Source: Lentinus brumalis (taxonomy: Eukaryota; Basidiomycota; Agaricomycetes; Polyporales; Polyporaceae). From it: 64,000 nt of DNA. The position numbers and the translations under genes are program-made. The notes under the pieces were generated by a model. It was not told the DNA's origin. It did no database searches and was given only the letters and a program-made list of their open reading frames with translations. Shown here one piece after another: positions 35,451 through 48,299 of the stretch (positions are counted from its first letter, which is position 1; each line of letters begins with the position of its first letter). The stretch covers positions 62,001 through 126,000 of the forward strand of contig MARA01000043.1 of assembly GCA_001792895.1 (NCBI GenBank), read 5' to 3'.

Positions 35451-36913
35451 TCGCGGTCTCAAGCAGCGCTCCGGCGTCTTCTCCGTGCGCAGGACGTCTC
35501 CCCGGCCTTCTCTCATTAACTCGAGTCTCACCGCCATATCGCACTTTGGATCCACTCGCAGATAGGCTCACCGCCTTTACGTCACCTACCTCGAGGCTGT
35601 CTCTTCCTCCCAGACGAAGAAGTCAAACCTTCCGCCACCAGCGAAGCGGCCACCGTCTTCCCAACACCGCAGCACGCGGTCACCCGCCGTGTCGTAGCCT
35701 ATGACGGCGCTGCATCAGGCACCGCCCGCCTTCTCCCGTCCACGCCTTCTCTCGTCCGCGCGGTCTTCGAGCTATCTCTGCACCCGCGGTCCTTCCGAAC
35801 GCCTCGACATATGCAGGCATCGCAGAGTTTGACCCACATGGCTCCGTTCGTGTCCATATTCTCTCTCTCGCCGTGCTCGGCCGTGAGACGACTCTGTCTC
35901 TCATCATACCCGATGTCGGCCAGAAGCCACACACGACCGACGTCAACGAGGATCCGAATCAATCCCTCGAGCTTAATTCATGCGGGTCACTGCCTTCTGG
36001 CACCGACTTGCAGGTTCCCATTCATTCATTTACCCACCCAAATCACGCTCTCCGATGTGCCTTCTAGATCTACCCCGCACTGCGCAGCCCTGCGACCATA
36101 TGCATTGTAATTTGTGCTGTCCCCAGCGTGACCAATGGCAACTACTCGGATTTGAGCGATCGCGTGCCATGATTCAGATCGACGACGCCGGCGTGCTAAC
36201 CTCATCTATCCCCGCCCGTTCGATTTCTGTACCCTCCCGCCCTTCGTGCCGTGCTATGCGTGTACATATCGATAACTCCGCGTGGTTCATGTGCGCGTGT
36301 ATCCGGCCTTCCTACCCTCCCGATCCATCTTCAATCATCCGTGATCCAGGAACAGCGGTCTCTGAGAGAGAAATGAACGCGTGTGCAGGCGTGTGCTCGA
36401 CGCTCGTAATCAAAGTGCTCGGCTATGTCGCATGTGTTAGTCTTCTAGCGTCGGTCGTGGAGATCGACCGTCCGAGGAGACCGAGTCGCCGACTCTGAAC
36501 ATGCACATGTACATGGTTGAAGACGTATCACTTGTTACTAGGTGGCGCCGTACCATACCGTAGTCAGTTAGTTGCTAGTAGTAGTAGTCTACTATGTATC
36601 CATGTACGATACCAGAGAGGGAGAAGAAATTATGGAGGCGAAGAGACAGTACGCTACATGTCTACACTGGCTGTAAAGTACTCTACGTGACCTATTACCG
36701 TAGTACTGACCGCGAGACCTGCAAGTACCCGCCTAGAGCCGAAAGCCCGCCATCTACACCATCCCACGAGACCCCAGTCTATAACACGAGCACGCGTGCG
36801 CAAAAGCGCACCTGCCCCAAAGGCCGCGAACGCTGATTTGCGCTCGAGCATGAAGATAATCCACCAACGCCAATGCAGAAGAAACGATAATTGCACCGGA
36901 CACGTAGTCCGTT
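34655..36913. other. Intergenic between thioesterase copy 2 and MFS transporter
   Basis: Up to about 35450 this is the duplicated 3' flank. Between about 35790 and 36067 a plus-strand frame reads VLPNASTYAGIAEFDPHG and LGRETTLSLIIPDVGQKPHT before a stop at 36065-36067; it might be a fragment of a gene I do not recognise, with no start or splice support. Nothing else was recognised to 36913. Confidence 0.4.
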
Positions 36914-39244
36914 CTACGCCGCACGCTTCGACTTGCTCCGGATCCACTTCCCATACCTGTAGAAGCAGAACGGAATCGGGATCTACACAAGGTTATCGGC
37001 GTCAGCGTCAGCCAAGTCAAGCCCACACCGAGTAGCGAAACAACGCACCAAAGCCAGCGAGATGAACGCCCACACGCTCGCCGCCCACCCGTTCCCCAGA
37101 TTATGGAACATCGCGGTGATGAAGAGCGGTGTCGCAGCCCCCAGCCCGGACCGAATCACGATCTTGGCGGCGAGCGCGGACGCGACGTACCCCGGGAACG
37201 CGTCGATCAGGTATGCGTTCGCCGAGAAGTACAGCACGACCACTGCATGAGCCGTGAGTATGGTGGTAGATGAGCGTGAAAGGGGAGCAAGGACGCACTT
37301 CCGAAGCCGAATGGGATCCCTGCTGAGCATGGCCCGACCCAGTTCCCGCCCCCGGGCATGACAGTCGGCGGGCTCGTCCACCCGAAAATGAACATCCCTA
37401 CAATCGAGATAGCGGCCGTCAGTGCCCAGCGACCACTTCATGGAGAGGAGAGACGCACCGATCGGAATGAACCAACATCCAATCATCATCCCCACGAGCC
37501 GATCCTCCGGCTCTGCGTGCCCGCCCTTGGCCGCTGCGCGCCGCAGGTAGTCCTTCTCGAGCCGGGGCGTGACAAACAGCGCGAGCGCGACGCCAATGAG
37601 GACCGAGCAGAACATGAGGCCCGTGATACCGTCAGAGTATCCGTACCCCTCGACGAAGACGACGGGGAAGCTGAAGAAAAATGCGTACTGGGAGGGGCAT
37701 GAGCATGGGTGTCAGTAGGTGTGGTGTGCAGACTGGCAGGGCGTAGACGATGGGAGGGACGTACGAGGAGTCCGTAGATGAGCGACGCATACCCGGACAT
37801 GAGGGTCAGGATGGGCTCCGTCGCAATCATCTCTGCGTACGCACGACAACAAAAGACGTGCACATCAGCACCAGCACTGGTCGAATACAGAAGAACGAAC
37901 ACATACGGAAGGGCCGAATAGCAGTCTCAACGACTATCTCCTTGAGCGATTTGCGGAAGAGCTCCTGCTCTGTCGTGATGTGCGGGTCGCCTGTCTCCGC
38001 TCGCAGCCGCTTCGCGCGCTTCAGCAAAATCGCGGGGGCGTACGTCTCCGGCACGGTCGCGCACAGGCACGCCACGACGCCCGCGAAAATCATGTTGACC
38101 TGCAAGCGGGTCAGCGACGAGACAGGGGGTAGAAGACGGCGACAGTAGAGAGGACGTACCCAGAAGATCCACCGCCAGCCGATGTTCTCGCCGATGAATC
38201 CGCCCACGATGGGTCCCAGCACAGGACCACTGCACAAGAAGCACCTCGTCGTCAGCTTTGAATGCATTTCCTCCGACGTCAGGAGATACGCACCCGTACG
38301 GCGCCGCAGCGAAGAGCGCGACGGCGAAACCCCGCTCGTTGTTGTCCCATATGTCCGCGATGGTCCCTCCTGCGAGTGCGAATGGGCCCGAGCCGAAGAA
38401 GCCGCAAAGGAAGCGCGATACGAGGAGGGTGCCGATGTTCTTCGCCATTGCACAGGGGATGTTGAACACTGACCGGGAGCGGTTGGCATGAGGGGAGGAT
38501 GTGCGGAGGAAAGCAGATCACGTACAGATGTAGATGAGGGATGGGACCACCCAGAAGGGTCGCCGACCGTGCAGCTCGCTCTGCCAGCGGCGAATGTCAG
38601 CAAGATCGAACAAAAGAGAGGAGCTTGTGTGCGCACCAGCGGGGCCAGGATCAGCGGCCCGACACCGAACCCGACGATCATGAGCGACACGGTCAGGGCG
38701 ACGACAACCTCCGAGACGTGAAACTCCTTCATGACACCGCTAAAGTCTCCAGCAATGATAGCTGTCGCGAACGCAATCTGCACTACCGAAACGGCGCACA
38801 CAAACGTGATATCTACAAGGAGAAAATGATCAGCATCGGACGGAGGGGGGGACGAGGCCAGCGAGACGTACACCACTTATACGCATTCGACCAATTTCGC
38901 GGGTCCTCCGGGTCGTTCTCGAGCCAGGTAACAAGCTTCACCTGCTTCAACCGCAACGCCTTCTCCGGATCCGCAAGCACGTGCGGCAGGCGATGGAGAT
39001 GCGATGGGACAGGGCGGAGGGCAAGGTCGGCGGTGATGTACCCGGTCTTGGTCGTCGTGCGGTATTCGTCCGTGAACCCGCCGCGCTCGGTATCGGTGGT
39101 CGTGAACGGAAAACTGAGATCAGGCCTGTCTGGGTCATGCGAGGCGGGGATATGGTCGTGCGGTCGCGCATCCGCACTGGGGGAAAGAACGACATGGTGG
39201 TCATCGACGACTGTCGTCGTTTGGGAGTCCAGAGGGGAAGTCAT
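36914..39244 (-). CDS. MFS transporter, drug:H+ antiporter-like
   Basis: Eleven exons on the minus strand: 39244-38872, 38812-38637, 38580-38526, 38468-38294, 38229-38160, 38099-37907, 37832-37765, 37687-37459, 37397-37299, 37242-37049 and 36982-36914; 566 residues with every junction in frame. The cytosolic N-terminus ends in the motif ENDPEDPRNWSNAYKW, common in fungal DHA1 transporters. Twelve hydrophobic segments follow. The MFS signature SELHGRRP lies in the loop after TM2, and APYGGPVLGPIVGGFIGENI is the TM5 antiporter motif C (GPxxGG). It ends FCFYRYGKWIRSKSKRAA. Such proteins sit in the plasma membrane and export toxic organic compounds in exchange for protons; the substrate cannot be told from sequence. 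There is no neighbouring biosynthetic gene cluster. Confidence 0.92.
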
Positions 39245-39980
39245 GGTCGGTGATACAAGTCGGGGTCCAGTCTATTGGCGGGGACAGAGAGAACCGGGGA
39301 AGAGAACCGAGAGCAGAGGAAGGGGGGGAGGGGGGTCGCGACGACGCCGCCGGGCACGATCGAGACAGCTTCGAGGACGTCGTCCCGATGCGCGCCAGGG
39401 CTTTATAGCACATTCACGAAAAATAGTGAGCACTCGGAATCGGATCGGGGTGCGTGCTCACTGTTTCTCATGACGGGAGGACGACAGCAGACATGCAGCG
39501 CCCGAGAGCATTCCGACGCGGACTTCGCCAGCAAGCTCTTATGGTGATGTCCACGGCAGTCACTGCGGCAGATGACCTATCAAACGATAATGAAGATGGT
39601 TAGTACAGCGTAGCCAGGCTTACGTTATCAGCTAACGAATCGTTCGATGTGGTTAAGTAGCTGGCATGGTGGTCGAGTTGGAGAGGACCTGCCAGAAGGA
39701 CGCGTAGATGACGTGATTGGCGTTAGTCATCGTAACGTGACCGGTCCGGAATCGATTCCGGCGTACAGCCCTAGGCGCCGATGTCCTTGCTTTCCTCAGA
39801 CCGCTGCGAACGTTCAACGTTGACTTGGGTAGCGTGAGTCGCTCTGCCAGGTGAATGACCAGTTATTCCATTCTGAACGCACATTTACTAGGGGCAGCCG
39901 ACGGTCTAGAGACACTTGATTCGTTGAGTCGATCATCGTCGCATTCAATATTCAATCTTGAGCCGGTCGTGCCCATATCA
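39245..39980. other. Divergent promoter region between MFS and HET genes
   Basis: About 740 bp separate the divergently oriented transporter and HET genes and must hold both promoters. I see no clear TATA box and no other feature. Confidence 0.5.
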
Positions 39981-41884
39981 ATGTCTATCCCGGTGAGCAG
40001 ACTTCTAGATCTGGCGTTCAATTGGCCTACACATGCTGATGCAGTCATAGACACGCCTCCTAGACACTTGGACTGGGGAATTCGTGATCAAGATTGACCG
40101 GCCACGCTACGCCATTTTATCCCACGTATGGAACGTAGAAGGCGAACAATCGTACAGTAGCACTCGAGAGATTCAGCGCTCCGTTCACCAACAGTCGCAA
40201 ATGGACCAGCTGGTGAGCTATGCGTATCGGTGCGTAGGATACAGGTCGTGTCTGACTACGCTTCCTGCAGGATGAGCGGGCACCGCTACCCCACCATCAT
40301 GCTGAGCAAAACTCGTGTTTGGACCACCCGAGGATGTCGGAGAAGATCCGGCGCGCATGCGCCGTTGCTCGAGCTCACGGGTACCGGTACATCTGGGTCG
40401 ATTCGTGCTGCATCGACAAGACGAGCAGCGCGGAGCTATCCGAAGCGATTAACTCGATGTTCGCCTGGTACCGCAACGCGTCGGTGTGTTACGCATTCCT
40501 TGCGGATGTGCGCAGCAACCAGAACCCTCGCGCCCATAGATCAGATTTCCGCCAGACCAGGTGGTTTACTCGTGGCTGGACCCTTCAGGAACTCGTTGCA
40601 CCGGAAGCCATCGTCTTCCTCTCCCAAGACTGGCAGGTCATCGGGACGAAGTCCAGTCTGGCAAGTCTCATCTCACTCATCACCACCATTCCCACGTCCG
40701 TTCTCCTGTGCACCGTGCCACTTCGTGACTTTAGCGTTGCGCGACGAATGTCATGGGCGTCGAATCGCAGGACGACGAGGGTGGAAGACGAGGCGTACTC
40801 CCTGTTGGGTATCTTCGACATCAACATGTCGACCCTGTACGGGGAGGGTCGACGCGCTTTCACACGTTTGCAGGAGGAAATCCTGAAGCGCATTCCGGAT
40901 CAGACCCTTCTCGCCTGGGGCCCCCGTGTACCTTGGGGCAAGCTGCTACAGGATTCGCCCTCCTTCCATGTCGGGGATTCCGGAAATTCTCCTTGCTTCG
41001 CGACTTCAGTCGTCGACTTCGCCTCTTGCCGTGAAGATGTAAATCCGATATCAGACCGCGTACTCGCTTCCGCCCTTGATCTTCAGGCCCGGCTTCCACT
41101 ACAACTATACACGACGACTTCCTACGGAGTCCATGTCCGATTGCCGCTGCTCCCTTGCGAGTATCTTTTGACGCCGGAATATGCACCCAGCTCCATGCAT
41201 TTCTACCTGGCGATCCTGGCTTGTGGCCTGTCCGACGGGAGTCTCCTCGCTGCCATTTGTTATACCAATGACATATGCAGTGAAGAGGGCTCCTCGGCGC
41301 TCACCCTCCACGGGGGTCTGGTCTTGTGCGGTCGTCGGGGTGGACATGTGGTCGTCCTCTCGCAAGGTGAGCTGCGCACTATCCGCGGGCGTGTACGCCT
41401 GATGGACGCGTATCTCGACCCGGGTTACTTCCAAAGCACCTCCCAGCGACTACGTGCACGTACCAGTAAGGACGAGCGCATCCATCTCGCCCCGTGGAGT
41501 CGGGAGCCCCTGTCCGCGAGAGGCTACACCGTAGCCCTACAGCGGGTATCGAGCTACTGCGCACACTCGCTGGTTCTCCACAACGGCGAAGAGTACATCA
41601 ACATCGATATCCGGCATTTGGACATGCCTGCTCACGTTCGCTGGCTAGACGACGAATCTGCAATCAGCCAAGTGGACACTCGCCATCTCCGTAAACTCGC
41701 GACAGTGAAGGTGCCCGGATTCCGAGATAACATGTCCGGAACTTCTACTGGTCGCTCTGAGTTTGTTCGATCATCTGGCGTTGCAGACATATGTACTGTC
41801 ACGGTGACATATAGCTCTGAGGTGAGCTTATGGTCGTTGGACATCACCTTTGCGCCCGGCCACGCCAGCACGCTCAATTGGTAG
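39981..41884 (+). CDS. HET-domain protein 1 (intact)
   Basis: Exon 1 is a 12-nt micro-exon (39981-39992, Met-Ser-Ile-Pro); exon 2 is 40051-40212 and exon 3 is 40271-41884, with both introns 58 bp long. The product has 595 residues. The HET domain spans about 24-220: RYAILSHVWN, IWVDSCCIDK (99-108), GWTLQEL (160-166), then RRTTRVEDEAYSLLGIFDIN and LYGEGRRAFTRLQEEI. The remaining 350 residues are mainly beta-rich with no known domain that I recognise. HET proteins act in non-self recognition and programmed cell death. The start is chosen because the same micro-exon and splice pattern occurs in the copies at 49684 and 33386; the first codon of exon 2, Met in the copy at 199, is ACA here. Confidence 0.9.
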
Positions 41885-42240
41885 CACCGCGGTAGACGTG
41901 GATCTTCGCTGAATCGATGTACATAGAGCAGACAAACGATGTATCCTCTACCAGGAATTCATCCGTGTTATGCCATAGTTCCAGTAATCGTGACGGAGGT
42001 CCGCGACCACGCCGACTCGGTGGACTTCCAGCTCCCCCGTGTTCCCCTTGGTAACATATACCCCGGACGCATTCCCTTCATTTTTTGCCGAGCTCCGCCA
42101 GTACGCAGGCCTGAAGCTTTCTGTCCGGATCGTCGAATTAGCCCCCCAGGGGCGCATCCACCGTGCGGAAGTACTGAAACGTCGCATTTCTACAGCACCA
42201 TCTCTGTGAATAACATACAGGAGTATGAGTACAGGCGAAT
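41885..42240. other. Intergenic between convergent HET and DUF6533 genes
   Basis: About 350 bp between two convergent stop codons. No further feature is seen. Confidence 0.5.
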
Positions 42241-43997
42241 TTATGCTATAGACATAGATGTCCGCGACCACTCAGAAGTCGACCGTCCATCCCCGTCGCC
42301 CGCCGCAACCTCCACGACAGCGATGTCGGCATGGTCCCCATCCGCATGCTCGCCACCCGCAAGATAGTCGTGGTCTCCGAGCGAGCCGTCGAGCGGAGCA
42401 CCCAGCGGGTCGACGAAGTCTGCTATCCGACTCCTCGCCGGGGCAGGCCGCTCGCTCTCGAGCTCGGATTCGGAGGCGGACGGCACGCCGTCGAACGCTG
42501 CAAAGTTGAGGCTCTGGTTCCATTGCGACGCGCCGCCGGGCTGAGTTAAAGTGGAGGGACCGCCCGACGTGTCAATATCGCGCAGGTTTAGGATGAACCG
42601 GGACACGAGGATAGAGATGATGCTGCGAGTCGTGTGTCAGCTCTGCGTACTTGCGTGTATAGTGAGTGCGGGAGCTGCTACGCACGGGTCTTGGAAGATG
42701 ACAATGCTATCCGTGAAGAGTCCTTTGAGAGAGAAGACGAGATGGAGGATGTTGATCGTCAAGAACATTCTGAAGTCGCCGTCACGCGCCCGTCAGCAAT
42801 CCGATCATAAGAGGAGCGTCCGGAAGGACGTACAAGAAGTATATTGTGCCTGCGGGATGTCATTAGTACAGGCGGCGCGGAACCGAAATCGAGGCGGAGT
42901 ACTAACCGTCTCGTAGGATAGTGGCGGCGAAAGAGGCTTTGATGGCAGCGCTTTTCGCGACTCTCCATGTGCTATACGTCTTGTGCCAGGACACTCCCAG
43001 GACAATCATGTCTCCGATGATGACGGAGGAGCGCGTTAGTAATAGTACTAGAAGATATGGGCTATTAGCCGAAGAGGTTGTAAACGACGAGCTGGCGAAC
43101 ATACGTCTGCGGAAGATATATGATCAGGGAGATGCATGAGTAATATTCGAGAGCGGGCGACTTACGCAAGGTAGAGATCTTCCGAGATATTGGGAGACGT
43201 GACGCAATTGAAAGGTGGGATGAAGCTGTTGGTCGTCGTGATGGTGTAGACATACTGAAGCACAGACGTCAGCCAGTTAACTCTGCATGGGGGACTCAGA
43301 CTTACAGTATTCGTGGCAAGAGGCATGCAGGACGTGAAGAAGACGATAGCTGCGAGCCACCACAGGTGGTCCGTCAGCGCATACACACGGAGGCTCGCGA
43401 ACGCTAGCGACGACGTCAATGACCAGCTTAAGATCGAGCGGAATGACAAGGCGTACCAGCCCAGATCAGATAAGGCGCCGTCTGCAGAACTTCGCCGGCA
43501 AGGACAGATTGCACACAGCTGTACAGTCGCACGGGTGAGTCTGTCGCCGACCTGCTTCGGGGCACGAGACAGCTTACCCCTAGCGTGCTCGCATGTTAGC
43601 GATTACTTGATTCCTCGCGGCTGGACGAGCTCACCTCTTGCGACGAGATGCCATACGCGCCAAAAATGACCAAGAACCTTGCCAGAAGGAAGTACCTGTT
43701 CAAGAGGAACAGGACCGTTGCGCCCGTCACCTTTCGCCGCCATACCAGGCGTACCTCTCGGTCGAATGTGAGGAGTTGATCATAGACGATCAGCGCTGCA
43801 GGATCGCGGAGCCGTAAGTTAGATGTAAGTCTGAGATATCGGCGCAACGACGTACCCCCCATCGCAGCATAGGTCAGCTGCTCTTCGATGCTGAAGAAAT
43901 ACACAGTTAGTGTCGGGGCCGGGCGCGTACGTAGCGAGTACACTCACACATGGGGGTAAGCCGCGACCAGCGCGTCTGCGAGAGAACCGTCGGACAT
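42241..43997 (-). CDS. DUF6533-domain seven-helix membrane protein
   Basis: Minus-strand model with nine exons: 43997-43948, 43890-43856, 43795-43635, 43551-43306, 43254-43166, 43061-42907, 42849-42834 (16 nt), 42769-42686 and 42622-42241; about 405 residues. The N-terminus carries LIVYDQLLTFDREVRLVWRR followed by KVTGATVLFLLNRY, the signature of the DUF6533 family of basidiomycete membrane proteins. Later hydrophobic stretches include ALTDHLWWLAAIVFFTSCMP, YLLVLLLTRSSVIIGDMIVL and LMFLTINILHLVFSL. The tail is acidic (SASESELESERPAP) and cytosolic in the usual topology. These proteins are receptor-like in shape but have no proven ligand. The exon boundary at 43635/43551 and the start of exon 4 are the least certain parts. 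Confidence 0.8.
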
Positions 43998-45148
43998 AAT
44001 TGAAAAAGACGAGGCAACTTCACCGGGAGCGTCGCGTTTGACATCGGTCTTGAGGCGAAGCTTTTCTAGCTCCCGGATGGGCGCCATGGTCCATCGAGGT
44101 ACCCGCCGTCGACCAAAGACCGCAGTCCACGGACGTTCTTTTGCGAGATCGACAGCGACATTGTTCATCAAGTGGTTCTGAAGCTGTGCTAGTCTGTATG
44201 AGACCTGTGCTTCGAGCGTCAACCAAGGGCGTAAGTCTTCCGAGGATTCAACAGATGTGCTGGCGCACCGCCGCCAGAGATGATGGTCTGTCAGCACAGT
44301 TGCAAATCTCGTCAGGGCCAGCCCATATTTAGGACGATCTGCAGTGACATCAGGGAATAGGCGAGCGCAACTGTTCAACTTTGAGGTGCTGTACAGCAAG
44401 CCGCACAGGATACGTGATGGCGATGTTCACCAGCATGATATACGCACCTTGTTCAAAGAAATGTCGCGCCAATGCTTCGTACACGCAGGACGCGGGTACT
44501 ACCTACGCCGACGACTCGCGTTTACTCCATTCTGTGTATTCATCCGACACTGTTCGCCATCGGCCATCGGATAAAAGAGACACCAGTCTGAAGACATACA
44601 TACTACGTTTCCAATCCCCACTGTTCACCAAAGCAGACCATCGTTACGAGCCCTCCCATAATGTTTTTCTGCATACTGCGGGTGTTGATTTGAGCTTCGC
44701 AGCATTGAAAACTCCGTGTTGAGATCGGCTGCTCGACAACTTGCGGTGCACCGGGAAGATATGCCACTTGATCAGAAGAGCCAGCAGATGGTCACAGAGT
44801 AGAGCATGGCAGAGTACTTCGGAGAAAGGCTGCACAACGTTCCAGAGATCTAGCTGCGCGGAGAGCTCGACGAGGAGGCAACTCGGAGGAGGACGAGGAG
44901 GAAAGCGCTTCCGGCGTGACTCCGTGACGCAACGCGTTTTGATTCGCGACCTCCTGCAGCCTCAGCTCGCGCCGTTCAAGCTGCTGCAGTCCCTTGCGGC
45001 AACCACCAGCCATACTTACGACCGCAACATCGCCCATTAATGCCAGTGTATGAGGCGACGTAATACGGTACGTAACTCTGTGTACGAGCTCCTGCCACTT
45101 CCTGACATGGAGGATTTTCTCTCGACCGACCCGTAGGACATAGGAACC
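43998..45148. other. Intergenic between DUF6533 gene and F-box gene 1
   Basis: Two divergently oriented genes share this 1.15 kb. Short open frames on both strands have no recognisable motif. It must include both promoters; none can be pointed to with confidence. Confidence 0.45.
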
Positions 45149-46582
45149 ATGGTTGCGACGACACGGAGCAAATCGAAACAGAATGCGTACTTGGCATTCC
45201 ATCGTCTACCAGCTGAGGTGCTCCTCGCGGTGATCGAGCAGCTGCTGGACGATAAACCATCCCTGTCCTCCTGCTGCCTTGTGGCCCGTTCATGGGCCTC
45301 TCTCGGTCGCATCTGCCTGTTTCGCACAGTCACCGTCTACTCGAAGAAAGGCGGTCCAGACCGCTTTGACGAGTTTCTTTGCTTCCTACGAAGTTCTGAC
45401 GTCGGAAGACACGTTCGGGAACTCACGCTATCCGCGCCTCCACTCGACTTTGATCCAATACAAGTCACGCCGCTCGACGAGGACGCGAACGATGTGATAT
45501 ACCATCTCTGCACCCCTTGTTCTATCGATACACTGTGGCGTATACTAGACTACACTCACAGTCTTCGCGCCTTCAACTTCTCCTACTTACTCTTTACCGC
45601 ATCCGCTATCCCCAAGACTATCCCCACACGCCGCCCCGCACTGGACGACCTTGCAATTGACAACTGCTCCGCTTCAAACAAGGACGCACGACTCTTCTAC
45701 GAGCTCCTATGTCTCTTCTCCGACATCGGTAACCTATGCTTCATTTGCGGTCCCTGGGAGCCCGTCGTCGCGAGCACGCTCTTCGAGGCGCGAACAAGCT
45801 TGCCGCTCATCCGCAAGCTCGACATGTATGGCGATTACCAGGCGACGACGGACGGCACATTCGAACTCCTTCGCCGTTCTAAGTCGCTGGACGGAGCCCT
45901 GACTGAAATCCTCTTCGAGACAACATTCCCCACCATCCTCCCGGCCTTCTTTTCATTCCTCCCAGAAGCGGCCGCCCACCTGGTGAACCTCGAAATGAAG
46001 GCCTTCGGCGTGTTCTGCCATCGCCCCGGTATGCGCAATGCTGATAGCTCTGCCTTCCTTCGCTGACCTTCCACACGGACAGACGGAACGCCGTACGCCT
46101 TCCGTTTCCCGCTGCTCCCTGCCCTCCGCAGACTCGCCCTCGATGTCGACCTCGGGTTAGAGGACGACCTCTCCGAGCGCAGCAGCTGCGTTCGTAACGT
46201 CATCAACGTCTACTCCTATCTCCTCTCCACCCCCTCCTCCTTCCCCGTCCTCACCACCTTTGACCTCTGCGTCTCCAGCGGATCTCTCGCACACCAGACG
46301 TTCGTCCACAGCGCATGGCGGACCGACGCATGGCGCCGCTTTGGCGAAGCTCTCGTCGCGCTCCCCGCAATACTGATGATCAACTTCGACCTCGACAATA
46401 CTCCTGAGACGACGGACACGTTATACCAGAGCGAAGTCTGGTCAACCGAGGCGATGATGGACGATTTCTTCAAGCAGCATGTCCCGGCACTGTGGGACTA
46501 TTACTGTCGCTTCGGTGCAAAAGCGGCGTCGGCTCAAGGAAGCAATCGGGGCGGGCCGGGTACAAGCTGCGAGGAGGGTTGA
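45149..46582 (+). CDS. F-box protein 1
   Basis: Two exons, 45149-46028 and 46083-46582, with a 54-bp phase-1 intron (GTATGC..ACAG); 459 residues. The F-box is N-terminal: RLPAEVLLAVIEQLLDDKPS, then SSCCLVARSWASLGRICLFR (about residues 18-60). It is followed by leucine-rich, irregular repeats, including LDMYGDYQATTDGTFELLRR. F-box proteins link target proteins to Skp1-Cullin-F-box ubiquitin ligases; the target-binding part here is the C-terminal domain and its target is unknown. The gene belongs to a local family with members at 52518 and 54578 that share the intron position and a ...FGEALVALPAI... block near the C-terminus. Such families are strongly expanded in Agaricomycetes. Confidence 0.88.
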
Positions 46583-48299
46583 CTCGAACAGGCGGACGGA
46601 GAATTTGGTTGGATCGGACGCAATATTTCACGTGCTCGGCCTGCCTCCACTTGAGCGCGCTGCTCGCTGATAGTGTCTAATATGCAGGATTGCGTCGTAT
46701 GCGGGTCTGAGTTACGTGTATATCCGTGCCTCCCTGGATCTTGTAGCCACTCGATCTAGTGAGGCCAGTAACACACGTAGTCGCAAACAGAGCCCGCTTC
46801 TGCATCATCCTCTGCATGCTCAACACGGTACACCACAGAAGGTCTCGAAGAAGCGCGCCTCGAAGTCCTCGAAGTTGGGTGCAGCTTGCGTTTGAGCTGC
46901 TCAGTCAACACCGACAGGACGTACCAGCCGGGGCCCATCTGAGACACGACGCATGAGCTAGGGCCCGCCCTCGCTCCGAGTCGCAGGTCGTGGGTTCGCA
47001 CATCGGCAACGTACTTACCACGGTAGGCTTACGAGGCGTGCTTAAACGCTTAAGCGTCGGTGTGGTAGGAGGCGTCGGCCGACGAGCATGAGCCGTCCGC
47101 GTATGAGAGTTACGTCTGGCGGCCTCTGCATTTGCACCCGCTGGAATCATACATGTTCCAAGCCACGCCAGACGTGCGGTATAGGGGACGAGATGCGTGA
47201 GCGGCCAGGGCCTGATGTGCGGATCTTGAGTGTGCTGAACACAATCAGGCCGGCAGTGGGACGGGGAGACACACGACGCATGCAGGAAGGGGACGTGAAC
47301 GTTCTCGCGGAAGACTCACCGAGCGACCAGACCAACACCGGGCACGGGTACGGGTCCACGCGAGAGTTCTGAGCTGCTACTCAGTTGATTGCACGAGCTC
47401 GTCATGTATCACGACACAAGCAATCCGGATAGGAGCAAGGCCCGCGTCCGTGAGCGACGTGTGCCGCTTCACTCAATCGTCCACACTCTCCCGTACTCTT
47501 GCGCGAGCATCGGCGGCGGCAGGTTCTATAGAGACACGACGGCGGACGCGCTCGAGAGCAATGTCGCCCCGACCGGGTCAGCGATGCCCGAGTTCCTTGC
47601 AGATGGGCAAGGTCAATCAGCAACTGCGGCACTCGTATGAGGCGAAGGAAAGGCACATATATACATAATTACGTCGGCAAACGTATGCTCGCAGCAGCCG
47701 GACACAGAGCGGCTCGAGTTTGACGCATCTGTGCGACTGACGGGTGCCACAGTCACGTACCCTCGCAGACCGCCTTTTCGAAGCCGCGCCAAAGGACGAG
47801 CCCCCTCTCCACGAAGTTGAAGGTCTGGGAGATATGTATCTGTGTCAGCGCGAGCCTGAGGCGGCGTGGACGAGTGAGCGATAGGTGCTACGTACCAGAG
47901 TTTTGGCCTGAGTATCCCAATATCGCCGCTGTCGATACGTAAATTTCGAATAGGCCACCACATGTGACGCCGAGAAGCAATGAGTACAAGTTGAGTACGA
48001 GCTCGAGATGAGCGGCGCCAACGGAGGAGGGAGGACGTGAGAGCGAGGAACCGGGGGCGTTGCTAGCCGAACCAGGACTATGTACTGGTCTGCAGCGAAC
48101 AAGCAAGACAGCAGTAACCATACGTGCACGCAGGCCTCGGGGCATCATGCTCCCGCCTCTGGGCTGGCCGATATCGAGTGATCAGGCCGCATTAAGATTC
48201 TTGCCTACAGGTCTTCCGTTATGTAAGTGAGGGTGCTGGAAGAAGTGCAGCCCTGTGCGTGACTGCATCCGTCGAGTGCTGTTCGTGTTCGGGTGTGTC
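46583..48299. other. Intergenic; possible unassigned minus-strand exons
   Basis: No complete gene could be assembled. On the minus strand a frame of about 48070-47897 ends YRQRRYWDTQAKTL before a GTACGT donor. A frame after an acceptor near 47822 reads TFNFVERGLVLWRGFEKAVC, followed by another GTACGT near 47761. The two would join in frame, so a small or decayed gene is possible, but I do not recognise its family. Confidence 0.35.

Noticed and set aside
35343..35555. Minus-strand frame resembling the sequence beside the HET relic
   Set aside because: It matches only the duplicated non-coding flank (32440-32600), not the HET domain itself.
39665..39775. tRNA-like stretch (A-box-like TGGTCGAGTTGG and a GGAATCGATTCC segment)
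   Set aside because: The second segment forms a 6-base loop palindrome rather than a proper T arm, no acceptor stem pairs, and no anticodon arm could be placed.
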